DNA of 64,000 bases from NCBI GenBank assembly GCA_019802505.1, contig JAFMOC010000190.1, forward strand, positions 252,501-316,500, written 5' to 3'. The position numbers and the translations under genes are program-made. The stretch is from Corydoras sp. C115 (taxonomy: Eukaryota; Chordata; Actinopteri; Siluriformes; Callichthyidae). Of this stretch, positions 36,029-45,250 are shown one piece after another. Each line of letters opens with the position of its first letter. Within the stretch, counting starts at the first letter, position 1. The notes under the pieces are model-generated. The model did no database searches. It worked only from the letters and a program-made list of their open reading frames with translations, and was not told the origin of the DNA.

Positions 36029-36667
36029 TTACCTCCTGCGTGCGCTGAGCAGTTGATCGTAGCGAATGGCTGCGTCGATCAAGTCGGCCAGTGACATGTC
36101 TACATCCCGACACGACAATTCGGCCTTGATTTCGGCTCGCGACCCTGCACGAAACACAGTGAGAAGCGCTGCGTCGTTCCAGTTGGCGTGCGCCGCGAGC
36201 GTGCGAAACTCCAGCACATAGTCCGCCGCAGAGCGTGTCCCCTGCTGTAACTCGAGCAGAAGGTCCCCCGCTGAACGTCCCTGGAGCGGATGGAGGAACG
36301 TGTTCTTAAATAAGTCCATAAAGAGGTCGAAGTCGCGCGCCTCCGCTGCTTGGGAGTACCACAGCGCCGTGCCCCAGCTACCGGCACGCCCGCACAAGCG
36401 GGACAACACGAAGGAAATTTTTTGCTCCTCGGTAGTGGGCAGGCGGTTAGCCAGATACAGAGAGACTTGTAATAGAAAGGTTTCACACACCTCTGAGTCA
36501 CCGGAGAAACGTTCGGGCTCCGCGACAGGCAGTGGTGAGGTCTCCGAACTACGCGCCTCCACCCCATCTCCAACCTCCGTGTGGGTGGTTAGCCGCTCCG
36601 GGCATCTCAGGCTTGATCGGGATCTGGCTTGCTCCAGACGATCCCGACAGTCCGCCATAGCGCCCAC
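36029..36667 (-). pseudogene. gag of sushi-like retrotransposon
   Basis: An open frame of 212 codons with the retrotransposon gag (capsid-like) core: EPERFSGDSEVCETFLLQVS near residues 50-70, then the ALWYSQAAEARDFDLFMDLF and GTRSAADYVLEFRTLAAHAN blocks. This arrangement is typical of Tf1/sushi gag, the group from which the mammalian RTL/PEG10 genes were derived. The frame stops near 36029 and the downstream region (35819-36113) is readable only in shifted frames; I see no intact CCHC zinc knuckle. Confidence 0.85.
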
Positions 36668-36769
36668 AGCAGCCGATAGCTGTACGATGTCCTGGTGCAG
36701 CGCTCCAAGAAATCTGCACTGAAGCCGAATCGATTCCGGGCGATTCCGACGGATCCATCCTGTTTGTTG

Positions 36770-36780
36770 GTGTTGGTTTC
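36770..36780 (-). promoter_or_regulatory. Self-priming site of the sushi-like element
   Basis: Directly inside the 5' LTR, after a single G, the minus strand reads AAACCAACAC (36779-36770). This is the perfect complement of GTGTTGGTTT, the predicted first ten bases of the element's own RNA. No TGG start typical of a tRNA primer site is present. Self-priming of this kind is known for the Tf1/sushi group. Confidence 0.75.
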
Positions 36781-37672
36781 TGTCAGCACGCGAACCAACA
36801 GAGTAGTCGACAATGGTTTAGGCGTGCAAAAGGTCCAGCGACAGTTTATTAACGTCCACAAAGGAAAACACAAAACAAAGCCGCAACACGGTGCTACAAA
36901 ACAAAACTGAGAGAGCTGTCGCAAAAGGGAAACCAAAACGCAGTCGCAAAGTGATGCTGCCGAAAACAAAACTGAAGTGTCGCAGAGCGCTCAGTCTCGT
37001 CCTGGAAAACACAGGCTCCCGATCAGGACGACGCTAAGGCGGGAGGTCGTCAGCGCTATAACACAAGACAATAACAATAACTTACACGTACACACTGTGT
37101 ACGTGTAAGTAGGGCTGTATTCAACTACAGATTTTCGTAGTCGAATCTGATTCGCCAGATTTTCCCTATAGTCGACTGATAGTCGAATCAGTTAAAATTT
37201 CACCACAAGATGGCGCTATAAGCATAGTTTTTAAAAAAATATTTTTTTTAAATATTTTACTTGTTTTTCTAACAAAAGACAACCTTTTTTTTTTTTCTTT
37301 TTTCTTTTTTTTTCTACAAATTATGATGATTTTATTTGACAAAAGGCTATATATATATATATAACGAAAACAAAGACATTTCATGTAAAAACTAATGCAT
37401 AGCTGCAGCCATGGACACCCCCATGTGGTCAAAATGGTACATTCGACTATGAGGTTCATAGTCGACTATGGTTCTCCGAATCGAATCATCGAATCAGCGA
37501 ATATTGCAGCTCACCCCTAGTACACACGATAAACCAACACGCCGTGGCTTAGAGCAGCAGAGTATATATAGGGTCGCTAACGACCTGAAACCCGCCACTG
37601 CTGTGCCTAGAATTCCGGCGAGGAGGGCCAAGCGCCCTCAGGTGGGAGAGAGGAGGAAAGCGAGGAAGTGCT
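36781..37672 (-). repeat. 5' LTR of the sushi-like element, split by a MITE
   Basis: LTR sequence at 36781-37095 and 37520-37672 with a 410-bp hAT-type MITE between. The TATA box (37570-37563) and GTGTTGGTTT start (37540-37531) are preserved with 30-nt spacing. The outer end lacks the terminal GACA and is joined by TTTTTG to the host SINE, indicating a deletion at that junction. Confidence 0.88.
37110..37519 (-). mobile_element. hAT-type MITE inside the 5' LTR
   Basis: A 410-bp non-coding element related, in reverse, to the copy at 12427-12867. Its right end is CACCCCTA followed by GTACACAC, the 8-bp target duplication typical of hAT elements. The same 8 bp occur at 37088-37095, but 14 extra bases lie between them and the element's left end (TAGGGCTG). 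Subterminal TAGTCGA motifs and the block CACCACAAGATGGCGCTATA are shared with the other copy. Confidence 0.82.
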
Positions 37673-38096
37673 TTTTTGCATGTTTTTGGACTGTGGGAGG
37701 AAACCAGAGAACCCGGAGGAAACCCACGCGGACACGGGGAGAACATGGAAACTCCACCCAGATGGGGATTCGAACCGGGAATCCCTAGTGCTGAGAGGCG
37801 AAAGTGCTAATCACTAAGCCACCGTGCCGCTGACTGGCATAGAATTGTTCTAAAATATTACTGATTTCATCACATGTATACTGACTTGTAATTTTATAAG
37901 CTCACTATTATGATAGGTGTGAAACACCAACAAGCTTGCCATTTTGACCAACAAGCTGGCCATTTCTTACAGTCATTAAGATTACAGGGGGTTTGACGTG
38001 CTCATTGGTGTACCTACGTAACACCCAGACTTGTGCATTTGTGTAAGTAGGTCAGACAGTGTGTAGTGTATGTGTATCTCTCTCTTTTGCTTTCCT

Positions 38097-38099
<3 letters not shown>

Positions 38100-38151
<52 letters not shown>

Positions 38152-38190
38152 GTGTGTGTGTTTGTGTGTGTTTGTGTGTGTGTGTGTTTA
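38100..38190. repeat. GT microsatellite
   Basis: A TG run with a few GC and TT interruptions. Confidence 0.93.
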
Positions 38191-39038
38191 AAAAACACAT
38201 GTAATAGAGCTGCAGAGCTAGGTCTGCTTCTACAGGACTGCTACTGCAGCCATTTTCTCTGAGTTAATATGTCATTGTGTCAGTCCAGTTCAGCATGGTG
38301 GGACTCTAGAAGAATATGTGTGTATTGTCTTCTGTTTGTGTCATTTTCTTCAGCCAAGAACTGCTTTACACAGTACACAGACTCCTACGCCTGCTGTTAT
38401 ATTTCCTAGAACTGCACAAATCAGACCTTTGGAAAAGCAAGGCCTTTGCAGATTTGACTTGTAATAAAAAAATTGATAACATTTTTAGAGATTGTAAGTA
38501 ATAACTTTATGAGCATGCAATGGTGAACAGAAATGATAAGAAGAATATAAAAAACATGTGATCCTTTCCTGTGTCTCTCAATTTTCCCTTGGGTATGCCA
38601 AAGAGAAGGGATTGGAGCGGAAAGAGGGACATATGCAACTGGAGAATAGGTTGGGGGAAAATGGTGAGAGTGAGAAAGAGAAACAGAGCGCAAGAGAGGC
38701 AGTAGAAAGGCAGAACAAGCAAATGACTGTTCAGGAGCTGCTGCAGTAACCTGTTTTTCACTGCTGCAGATGATCGATCATCTAGTGCAGCCTTGAGACG
38801 TTAGGGCTCTCACTCACTTTCTTGCCTATTTTAGTTCTTTCTCTCATGCTTTCTCACTAGCACTGCCACCCAGCTGTCCTCTGGCTTTCTCTTTGGTTTA
38901 TTAAGTAAATGGTGGATGTTTCTTACAGCTTTGCAGTCTTTTGAAGATGAAACGCTTTGGCCTTCTCACCAAACCTCTGTCACTGTCCTTTGATAGTGTG
39001 TATGCAACCCTTCCCACACACACATATATACGAACAGG

Positions 39039-39039
<1 letters not shown>

Positions 39040-39067
<28 letters not shown>
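39040..39067. repeat. CA microsatellite
   Basis: A short CA run. Confidence 0.9.
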
Positions 39068-39069
<2 letters not shown>

Positions 39070-40115
39070 ACGCCCACCTGCAGCAGCTTAGTTTTACTAT
39101 GTCATTCAAGCATACTGTAAATCTATGCAGTCATAGCAAAATAAACATCAGGTGCTATCCTTCCGATCCTTTTTTCAACTTAAGTGTTTTTTCAACTGTA
39201 AGTGTTGGTACTGTGAAGGAAAATGTTCTAGTAAAATGGCATGCTGTAATCTACATAGTATGGGACAACAGTGTGTAAATTGTGTGCATTTTTGTATATA
39301 ACACACAAGCAATGTTAACATAGTTACAAAACAGCTTGAATCACTAACAGATTTTAATATAGGAATATACTGCTTGGATCATGTGACCTAAAGTCATCTA
39401 GCAGCAAGAAAAAGAGTAAAAGGGGACAAATGTGATTTAAAGACATGTTGTGAAATAATAACCAAAACCACATTCAGAGGTGATCAGGAAAACAGAATAT
39501 GTGCAGAGTCCAGCATCCACCTTCAACAGCCTTTTGTCTAAAGACAAAAATGCATGCACAGCTGGCCTGGAGTAACAGGCCCAAAATACCCATACTCCTC
39601 CACTTATCTTCTAATGTAAATGGCAATGCACCAATCACATGCTTTTTCTAAATTAATAAAATATTATAGTTTACATTATTTTACCACTGGGACATCTGAC
39701 ACCAATTTGTTTTATGGCCTGGGTGAAAATTCACACAGTTTTTCCTGAAGCTTCAGTTTAATTTCTCGACACATGTATTTCATTGGAGTCTACGGAATAC
39801 AAAATTACCTGTAACTGACAAACACTCTGTCCACTATTTTTAAGGGAAAATAACATTAAAGATTGTTAGCTGTAGGGACTTTTAAATATTTTTGTCAAAA
39901 TAATTTTGTTAAAAAAGTAGAATTTAACATTTTTCGTAGCATTTTTACACCCTCGTTATGTGAATATTTGTTGTCTTAATAACAGAAAGTTATACATATT
40001 ACATTTGTTACAGCAAGTAATGATTTGATTTAAATTATTTATTAATTGATTGAACATAAGGATCATGATTGATATATCCAGATTCGAATACAAATCACAT
40101 AGTTTCCATGCTCCC

Positions 40116-40575
40116 TGTCACAGGTGCCTATGGCACCTGTCCCTCGTTTGTGTCCTTAATTGTTTCAGTTGGGTGATTGGTTTGTTTTGTTCACGTGTTT
40201 AGTTCCTTTTTGTATTTATTCTGAGTTTTCCTTCCCTTTGGTGCACGTCTTTGTTTTGGTGTTATGTATACCCAATGTTACTTTGTTTCGTTTGTTCCCC
40301 CCTTTTGTTGGTGTCCCGTCACCAATTTTTATTATATTAAACATTTTGGCTTTTATCCCGGTGTTTTGGACTCTCCTTCCGCGTTCAACCACGGGTCGGC
40401 GCTGCGCACCTTCTCCGCGTGGGTCGTATCCTGTGGGAGCGTTCGCCGTGGACCGACGCACGCTATATTCCCCGCGTGGTCGGTACCCGGGAGCGCTCAC
40501 AAGGCGCGAGCGGCTGAACGCTACATCTCCGCGTTAGCCGCCCTCCTTCCGGGGAAGAACGGACCATTGGTAACA
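40116..40575 (+). repeat. 5' LTR of the TRIM-like element
   Basis: Begins with a 9-bp inverted repeat ACAGGTGCC/GGCACCTGT (40120-40140). A TATTTATT box is at 40213-40220 and the predicted transcript start GCACGTCTTT at 40243, exactly 30 nt after the start of the TATA box. An ATTAAA poly(A)-type signal follows near 40337. Confidence 0.88.
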
Positions 40576-40586
40576 GAAAGACGTGC
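40576..40586 (+). promoter_or_regulatory. Self-priming site of the TRIM-like element
   Basis: Immediately after the 5' LTR, following a single G, lies AAAGACGTGC (40577-40586). It is the perfect complement of GCACGTCTTT (40243-40252), the predicted 5' end of the element's RNA. Same design as in the larger sushi-like element of this intron. Confidence 0.75.
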
Positions 40587-40989
40587 CTACTATCTGGAGA
40601 GTTCCCGGACACCAGGGGTCACCCATCGCAGATTCGGAGGACCAGGGGCTGCACTGCTGAGGAAGTCGAGCACGGGGGACCGCCGATTACCGAGTCTGGG
40701 CGCCAGGGACCGCTCTATCCCCGACTCCGAGAGCCAGGGTCCGCCAGCCGCAGACTTCGGACTCCAGGGGCGCTGTCCCCGTCTCGCAGCTAGAGGGCGC
40801 CGAGCCGCGCCCCCGCAGCGAGAGGACGTACTCGACGATGTCAGCAGGTGCAGCCAACAGGCTTCAACGCCAGAGGGACCTTCCCCCCCCCCCCCCGTTT
40901 TTTGTTTTCTAGTACTGTTTATTATTATTATTATTTTCTTTTGTTTTAGGGCCGCTTTCCCTTTTAGCGCGACCCTTGGGGTGGGGGTA

Positions 40990-41449
40990 TGTCACAGGTG
41001 CCTATGGCACCTGTCCCTCGTTTGTGTCCTTAATTGTTTCAGTTGGGTGATTGGTTTGTTTTGTTCACGTGTTTAGTTCCTTTTTGTATTTATTCTGAGT
41101 TTTCCTTCCCTTTGGTGCACGTCTTTGTTTTGGTGTTATGTATACCCAATGTTACTTTGTTTCGTTTGTTCCCCCCTTTTGTTGGTGTCCCGTCACCAAT
41201 TTTTATTATATTAAACATTTTGGCTTTTATCCCGGTGTTTTGGACTCTCCTTCCGCGTTCAACCACGGGTCGGCGCTGCGCACCTTCTCCGCGTGGGTCG
41301 TATCCTGTGGGAGCGTTCGCCGTGGACCGACGCACGCTATATTCCCCGCGTGGTCGGTACCCGGGAGCGCTCACAAGGCGCGAGCGGCTGAACGCTACAT
41401 CTCCGCGTTAGCCGCCCTCCTTCCGGGGAAGAACGGACCATTGGTAACA
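40990..41449 (+). repeat. 3' LTR of the TRIM-like element
   Basis: Identical to the 5' LTR by eye, including the inverted repeat at its 5' edge, the TATTTATT box and the GTAACA end. Confidence 0.88.
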
Positions 41450-41454
41450 CTCCC

Positions 41455-41577
41455 CATGAAAGTTTTGGTTTCCTCCAGGTGACAGGTCATCAAAGCAAAA
41501 GCGATAGATTGGCACGCTGTCTTGGGTGTATCTGCCCAGTGCCCAAAACTTTCTCCCCTGGATGGACATGGGGAGAA
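41455..41577 (+). mobile_element. GGCGGCACGG-type SINE, degenerate host of the TRIM-like element
   Basis: Fragments TTTGGTTTCCTCCAGG and GTATCTGCCCAGTGCCC follow the LTR element. A B-box-like GATTCGAATACAAATC with TTTCCATGCTCCC precedes it at about 40081-40115, so the LTR element entered an old SINE. Confidence 0.65.
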
Positions 41578-41725
41578 ATTTTTGGCTGTTTTACAAATAC
41601 AATTTATTACAAAGCAATATATAAATATAGCATGTTTTAACTTTTATTATAATTATTTTTGACCACACATTCTGAGTAATTTATTTATACTTCTTATTGT
41701 ATAAATACATTTACTTTCAATAAAC

Positions 41726-42072
41726 TGTAACAGGTGCCTAGGGCACCTGTCACCTGTTCTGTGTGTCTTTTGTTCTTTTGAGTTAATTAACGTTCACTGG
41801 TACTTAGTTTAGTAAATTAACTCGTTCTTGTCATTGGTTTGTTTTGTGCACGTGGTCGGGTGTCTTTTTGTATTTATTTCCTGTGTTCTCTGTCCTCGGT
41901 GCACGTCGTTTATTTTATGTTCACTCGTTGTTTACCTGGTGTGTTTGGTGTCCTTACACCTTGAAATAAAGATCTGTGATTCTGCTGCCTGCGTGCCTGG
42001 CTCCCTTCTGCGCGTTAAAGCGCTGCGGCTCTGCGCCTCATCTGCGCAGCCGCTCTTAGTCTGAGTGTGACA
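41726..42072 (+). mobile_element. Solo LTR related to the TRIM-like element
   Basis: A 347-bp LTR starting TGTAACAGG and ending GTGTGACA, flanked by a 5-bp duplication TAAAC (41721-41725 and 42073-42077). It shares with the neighbouring TRIM-like LTR the edge palindrome ACAGGTGCC/GGCACCTGT (41730-41750), the TATTTATT box (41871) and GCACGTCGTT 30 nt downstream (41901), but the remainder differs. It marks an element lost by LTR-LTR recombination. Confidence 0.82.
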
Positions 42073-44163
42073 TAAACATGTATATTATATGCATATATTT
42101 ATAATCTACTTTGTGTCTTTGATTTATTTATTCACACGTTGTCAAATAAATGTGTGTTTTTGCAAGCAACAAACAGCACTAGGGATAAATGAGTTTGATT
42201 TGTACTTCAGGAACCAAAGAAGCTTTGACAGAAAATAAATCAATAAACCAAACTCCTCCTTTTGCCCCTTTAGCAGAGCAATGCTGTGATTCCATCAATG
42301 GTGGAAAACAGCTGTTGCCATGGCAACAGTTATGAATGAGAACGACCAGTAACCCTAGAAACCATGTGAATGAGGAATCACTCATGGCTACTGAAAGTTG
42401 AATAGTGGCCAAGCCTGAAAGGCAACAGTCAAATGTGATTAAAATTTTTTAATTAACTTTCTTTTTATAACATTTTATCAATATTTGTTGTATGTTATTA
42501 CTGTACATATAATAGTTATAAAATATGCAGTTATATACAGATAAGTGTATTAATCTGATTGATTTACTTTGATTTAAAATGTAAATACATTAACTTTACC
42601 TTTGTTACATACATAGTACAAACATTTATACTATACTGTAACAAGGTGGCACCGAAGAGGATGAGGGACAAACTCGTGAAACAAAGGACAATACTTTTAA
42701 ACATACAGCTGTTGGTTGATGTTGTTGCCAAAAGTCGTACACTGGTCATTTCATGGATCAAAGTGCAGCGCTGCATCTCTGTCTTTCTTCCCCCCTGCGC
42801 CACTGCACTACTGTTACAAAAATAGCAGTCCATGTATTTCTCACCTAGGTCTTCAGTAATGCTCCGCATGCTAATTTATAGCTAGAAGAAAATGTCCTGT
42901 TATGCATAAATGCAGTATGAAGAACTGTTGCATCGTAGATAGCTTGTGTAACACCACATGAAAAAACACCAATAAAAACCACTACACTAAAACTACTATA
43001 TCATTTAAGAAAATTAAACTCATCAAAAATCCTGATTACACAAAATCTACACTTCTTTTGGGTGTGTGTGTGAGATAGAGAGTTCAAGAGTTCAATTAGT
43101 TCCATTAAGAAGTCCTTCTATTGCATTTGCAATTATTTATTAGGTGTTCATAGATTAAATATAATTAATATCAGTCTGTGATTCGCTGTTTTTAAGGCCT
43201 GCAGAAAAAACCCTTGAAGGATCTGACTGCCTGTCACTGCATCACATACACGCTTTCCTAAACTAAATATTAAATACAAAGTGTCATTGACTGAATATTT
43301 TTCAAAACACAAAATATACAATAACAAAATAATTTGTTATACTGAATTTATAAAATGTACATTTGTACTTATTTTTCTATATAATTTAATCTTTTATTAA
43401 TAATTATTGACATTACTGCAGTTACAAAATTACATATTTACTTTTAATAATATATAATTTTTTTCTTTATTGCAGCATACAAACAATTATGCTACATGCA
43501 CTACTATGTACAAATGCCACTCGATTGTTCCCTGTGTCAGTGCATTTTAAAGTTGGAGTACTGTATGAGAAATTCTCTTTAATTTCTAATCTTATTTTTC
43601 CAGAGGGAATCATATTGTGTGCATAACAATATCACTAGCTAACCCCTAATCCTTTCATCCTTGTTAACAAATCTTGCAGTTTACAAATACAGCTTGTTTT
43701 TTATTAAAAGTAGTAATGGGATCACAGTCAGCAAGCTGCATTAGATTGCGTTAATTCATTTGCAGATTTAGCCTTCTTCAACTTACTTACATCTACAATG
43801 TGTCTCTTCACATTACTAGCCCATGGTATCCATTAAACAATGGCAAATTACTTTACCTTACATTTTTGGTTAGAGTACTGGAAAAACAGAGAAAAATATA
43901 ACATATAAATGAAATAAATGATGAAAAGACTAAAATATGAACAATTATTAAAAAAAACATATTTGCCAAGTTATTGCCACCTCTGTGTTTATTATTTTGT
44001 TGATACATTCCTTTGTTAAAAAAATAGCTATTTGAATCCAGTCCTTTTGCTGAATCTCTCCAGACCCTTCTGGGATCTGACGTCTTATCTTGTCTTCTTT
44101 TTAGCTCATGCCACCGATTTTTCTGTCTGGACATTAGATTGTCCTTTGTACTTGGAAGAGACT

Positions 44164-44503
44164 ACATCCATCCATTATCTTCCGCTTTATCCTGTATCAG
44201 GGTCGCGGGGGGGTTCCCCATGCCCATCCAGAGGAGAACGTTTGGGCGCTGGGCAGATAGACCCACGACAGGGCGCCAATCCATCGCTGGGCACACACTC
44301 ACTCACACATACACACATATATGGGGCAATTTGGAGAACTCAATTGACTTGATCCATGTTTTTGGACTGTGGGAGGAAACCGGAGAACCCGGAGGAAACC
44401 CACGCAGACACGGGGAGAACATGGAAACTCCACCCAGATTGGGATTCGAACCCGGAATCCCTAGCGCTGAGAGGCGAACGTGCTAACCACTAATCCACCG
44501 TGC
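44164..44503 (-). mobile_element. GGCGGCACGG-type SINE, full length
   Basis: A reversed copy with perfect 13-bp duplication CTTGGAAGAGACT (44151-44163 and 44504-44516). Confidence 0.88.
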
Positions 44504-44876
44504 CTTGGAAGAGACTGTATTGTATATTTAGTGAACTGTTTTCATTGATCTGGAAATATAATTTGTCCTGTTGGAAGATCTTGCTCACAATGATGAACCA
44601 TACAAAGTGCCACATGCACAAAAGCTTCCAGTTGACATGGGCTTGTGTTTAGTGTTGAAAATAGTTGAATGGGTGTTGTTTGATGTTACTTTTGAGACTT
44701 GGTGACCCCAAGATGAATTCTCCATCAGTGATTATTTGTTTGTTTTGCCTTACTTTCCATATTACTATTTATGCTTGGGTAAAAATAAATGTCTTTTCCC
44801 AGACACATTTAACACTTAAGCACCATGAGCACCAAAGAAGGGCTGTGTCAGACCCACATCCATTTTATGAATATAG

Positions 44877-45072
44877 GGCATGGTAGCTCAGTGGTTAGGG
44901 CATTGGGCTATCAATCTGAAGGTTGGAGGTTCAAATCCAAGGACCACTGAAGTTACCAATGTGGGTCCTTGAGCAAGACCCTTAACCCTCATTGCCCCAA
45001 GGATGTTGTGATTAACCCTGTGCTCAGCTTGTAAGTCGCTTTGGATAAAAGCGTCTGCTAAATGTAATATAC
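44877..45072 (+). mobile_element. tRNA-derived SINE with L2-type tail
   Basis: Starts with a tRNA-like promoter: an A-box-like GGTAGCTCAGTGGTTAGGG and a B box GGTTCAAATCC (44929-44939). A middle part with CTTGAGCAAGACCCTTAACC follows, then the tail GTAAGTCGCTTTGGATAAAA, shared with fish L2 LINEs that would have supplied its reverse transcriptase. Confidence 0.85.
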
Positions 45073-45111
45073 ATTTAAAATCATTATTTATATTAATATA
45101 AAACGTTTTTG

Positions 45112-45250
45112 GCCCAGCAATAGATTGGTGCCCTTTCCTGGGCTATCTGCCCAGCACCTAAAACATTTTCCCCTCATGAACCTATTAGAGGATTAAACGG
45201 AAGATAATGAATGAATGAATGAATGAATGAGTGAATGAATGAATAAATAA
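45112..45250 (+). mobile_element. GGCGGCACGG-type SINE, 3' fragment
   Basis: Runs from GCCCAGCAATAGATTGGTGC to an expanded GAATGA tail. It is 5'-truncated and follows the other SINE type at 44877-45072. Confidence 0.75.

Larger units (their letters stand above)
32182..37672 (-). mobile_element. Ty3/Gypsy chromovirus-type LTR retrotransposon (Tf1/sushi-like), decayed
   Basis: A full-length but inactive retrotransposon transcribed on the minus strand. The 3' LTR is 32182-32602, with ends TGTCAGCAC and GTGCTGACA. The 5' LTR is 36781-37672, split by a hAT-type MITE and missing its last four bases. A G-rich polypurine tract (complement of CCCCCCCCCC at about 32606-32616) precedes the 3' LTR. Gag, protease, RT, RNase H, integrase and a chromodomain follow in Ty3 order, broken by stops and frameshifts. 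The LTRs differ at several sites and by a deletion of about 38 bp, so the insertion is not recent. It sits inside a SINE. No envelope gene is present. Confidence 0.93.
32018..37834 (-). mobile_element. GGCGGCACGG-type SINE split by the sushi-like element
   Basis: The SINE lies at 32018-32181 and 37679-37834, with the 5.5-kb LTR element between. The SINE's own duplication TGGCATAGAATT is at 32006-32017 and 37835-37846 and brackets the whole complex. About 40 bp of SINE sequence are missing at the right-hand junction. Confidence 0.87.
40116..41449 (+). mobile_element. Short non-autonomous LTR retrotransposon (TRIM-like), recent
   Basis: Two 460-bp direct repeats (40116-40575 and 40990-41449) that look identical base for base flank only 414 bp of internal sequence. 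The whole is bounded by a 5-bp duplication CTCCC (40111-40115 and 41450-41454). LTR ends are TGTCACAGG and TTGGTAACA. A purine-rich GGGGTGGGGGTA tract precedes the second LTR. The internal part has no gag or pol motif, so the element depends on a helper. Identical LTRs mean a very recent insertion; it landed in an old degraded SINE. The open frames of 94-270 codons across it lack any recognisable domain. Confidence 0.9.

Noticed and set aside
40160..41482. Open frames of 94-270 codons in the TRIM-like element
   Set aside because: The same peptides arise from both LTR copies and cross promoter and poly(A) regions; no gag, protease or RT motif is present.
44877..44955. Possible tRNA gene (A and B boxes)
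   Set aside because: The tRNA-like head continues into a SINE body and L2-type tail and does not fold into a complete cloverleaf with a clear acceptor stem. The heads of the other SINE family were rejected for the same reason.
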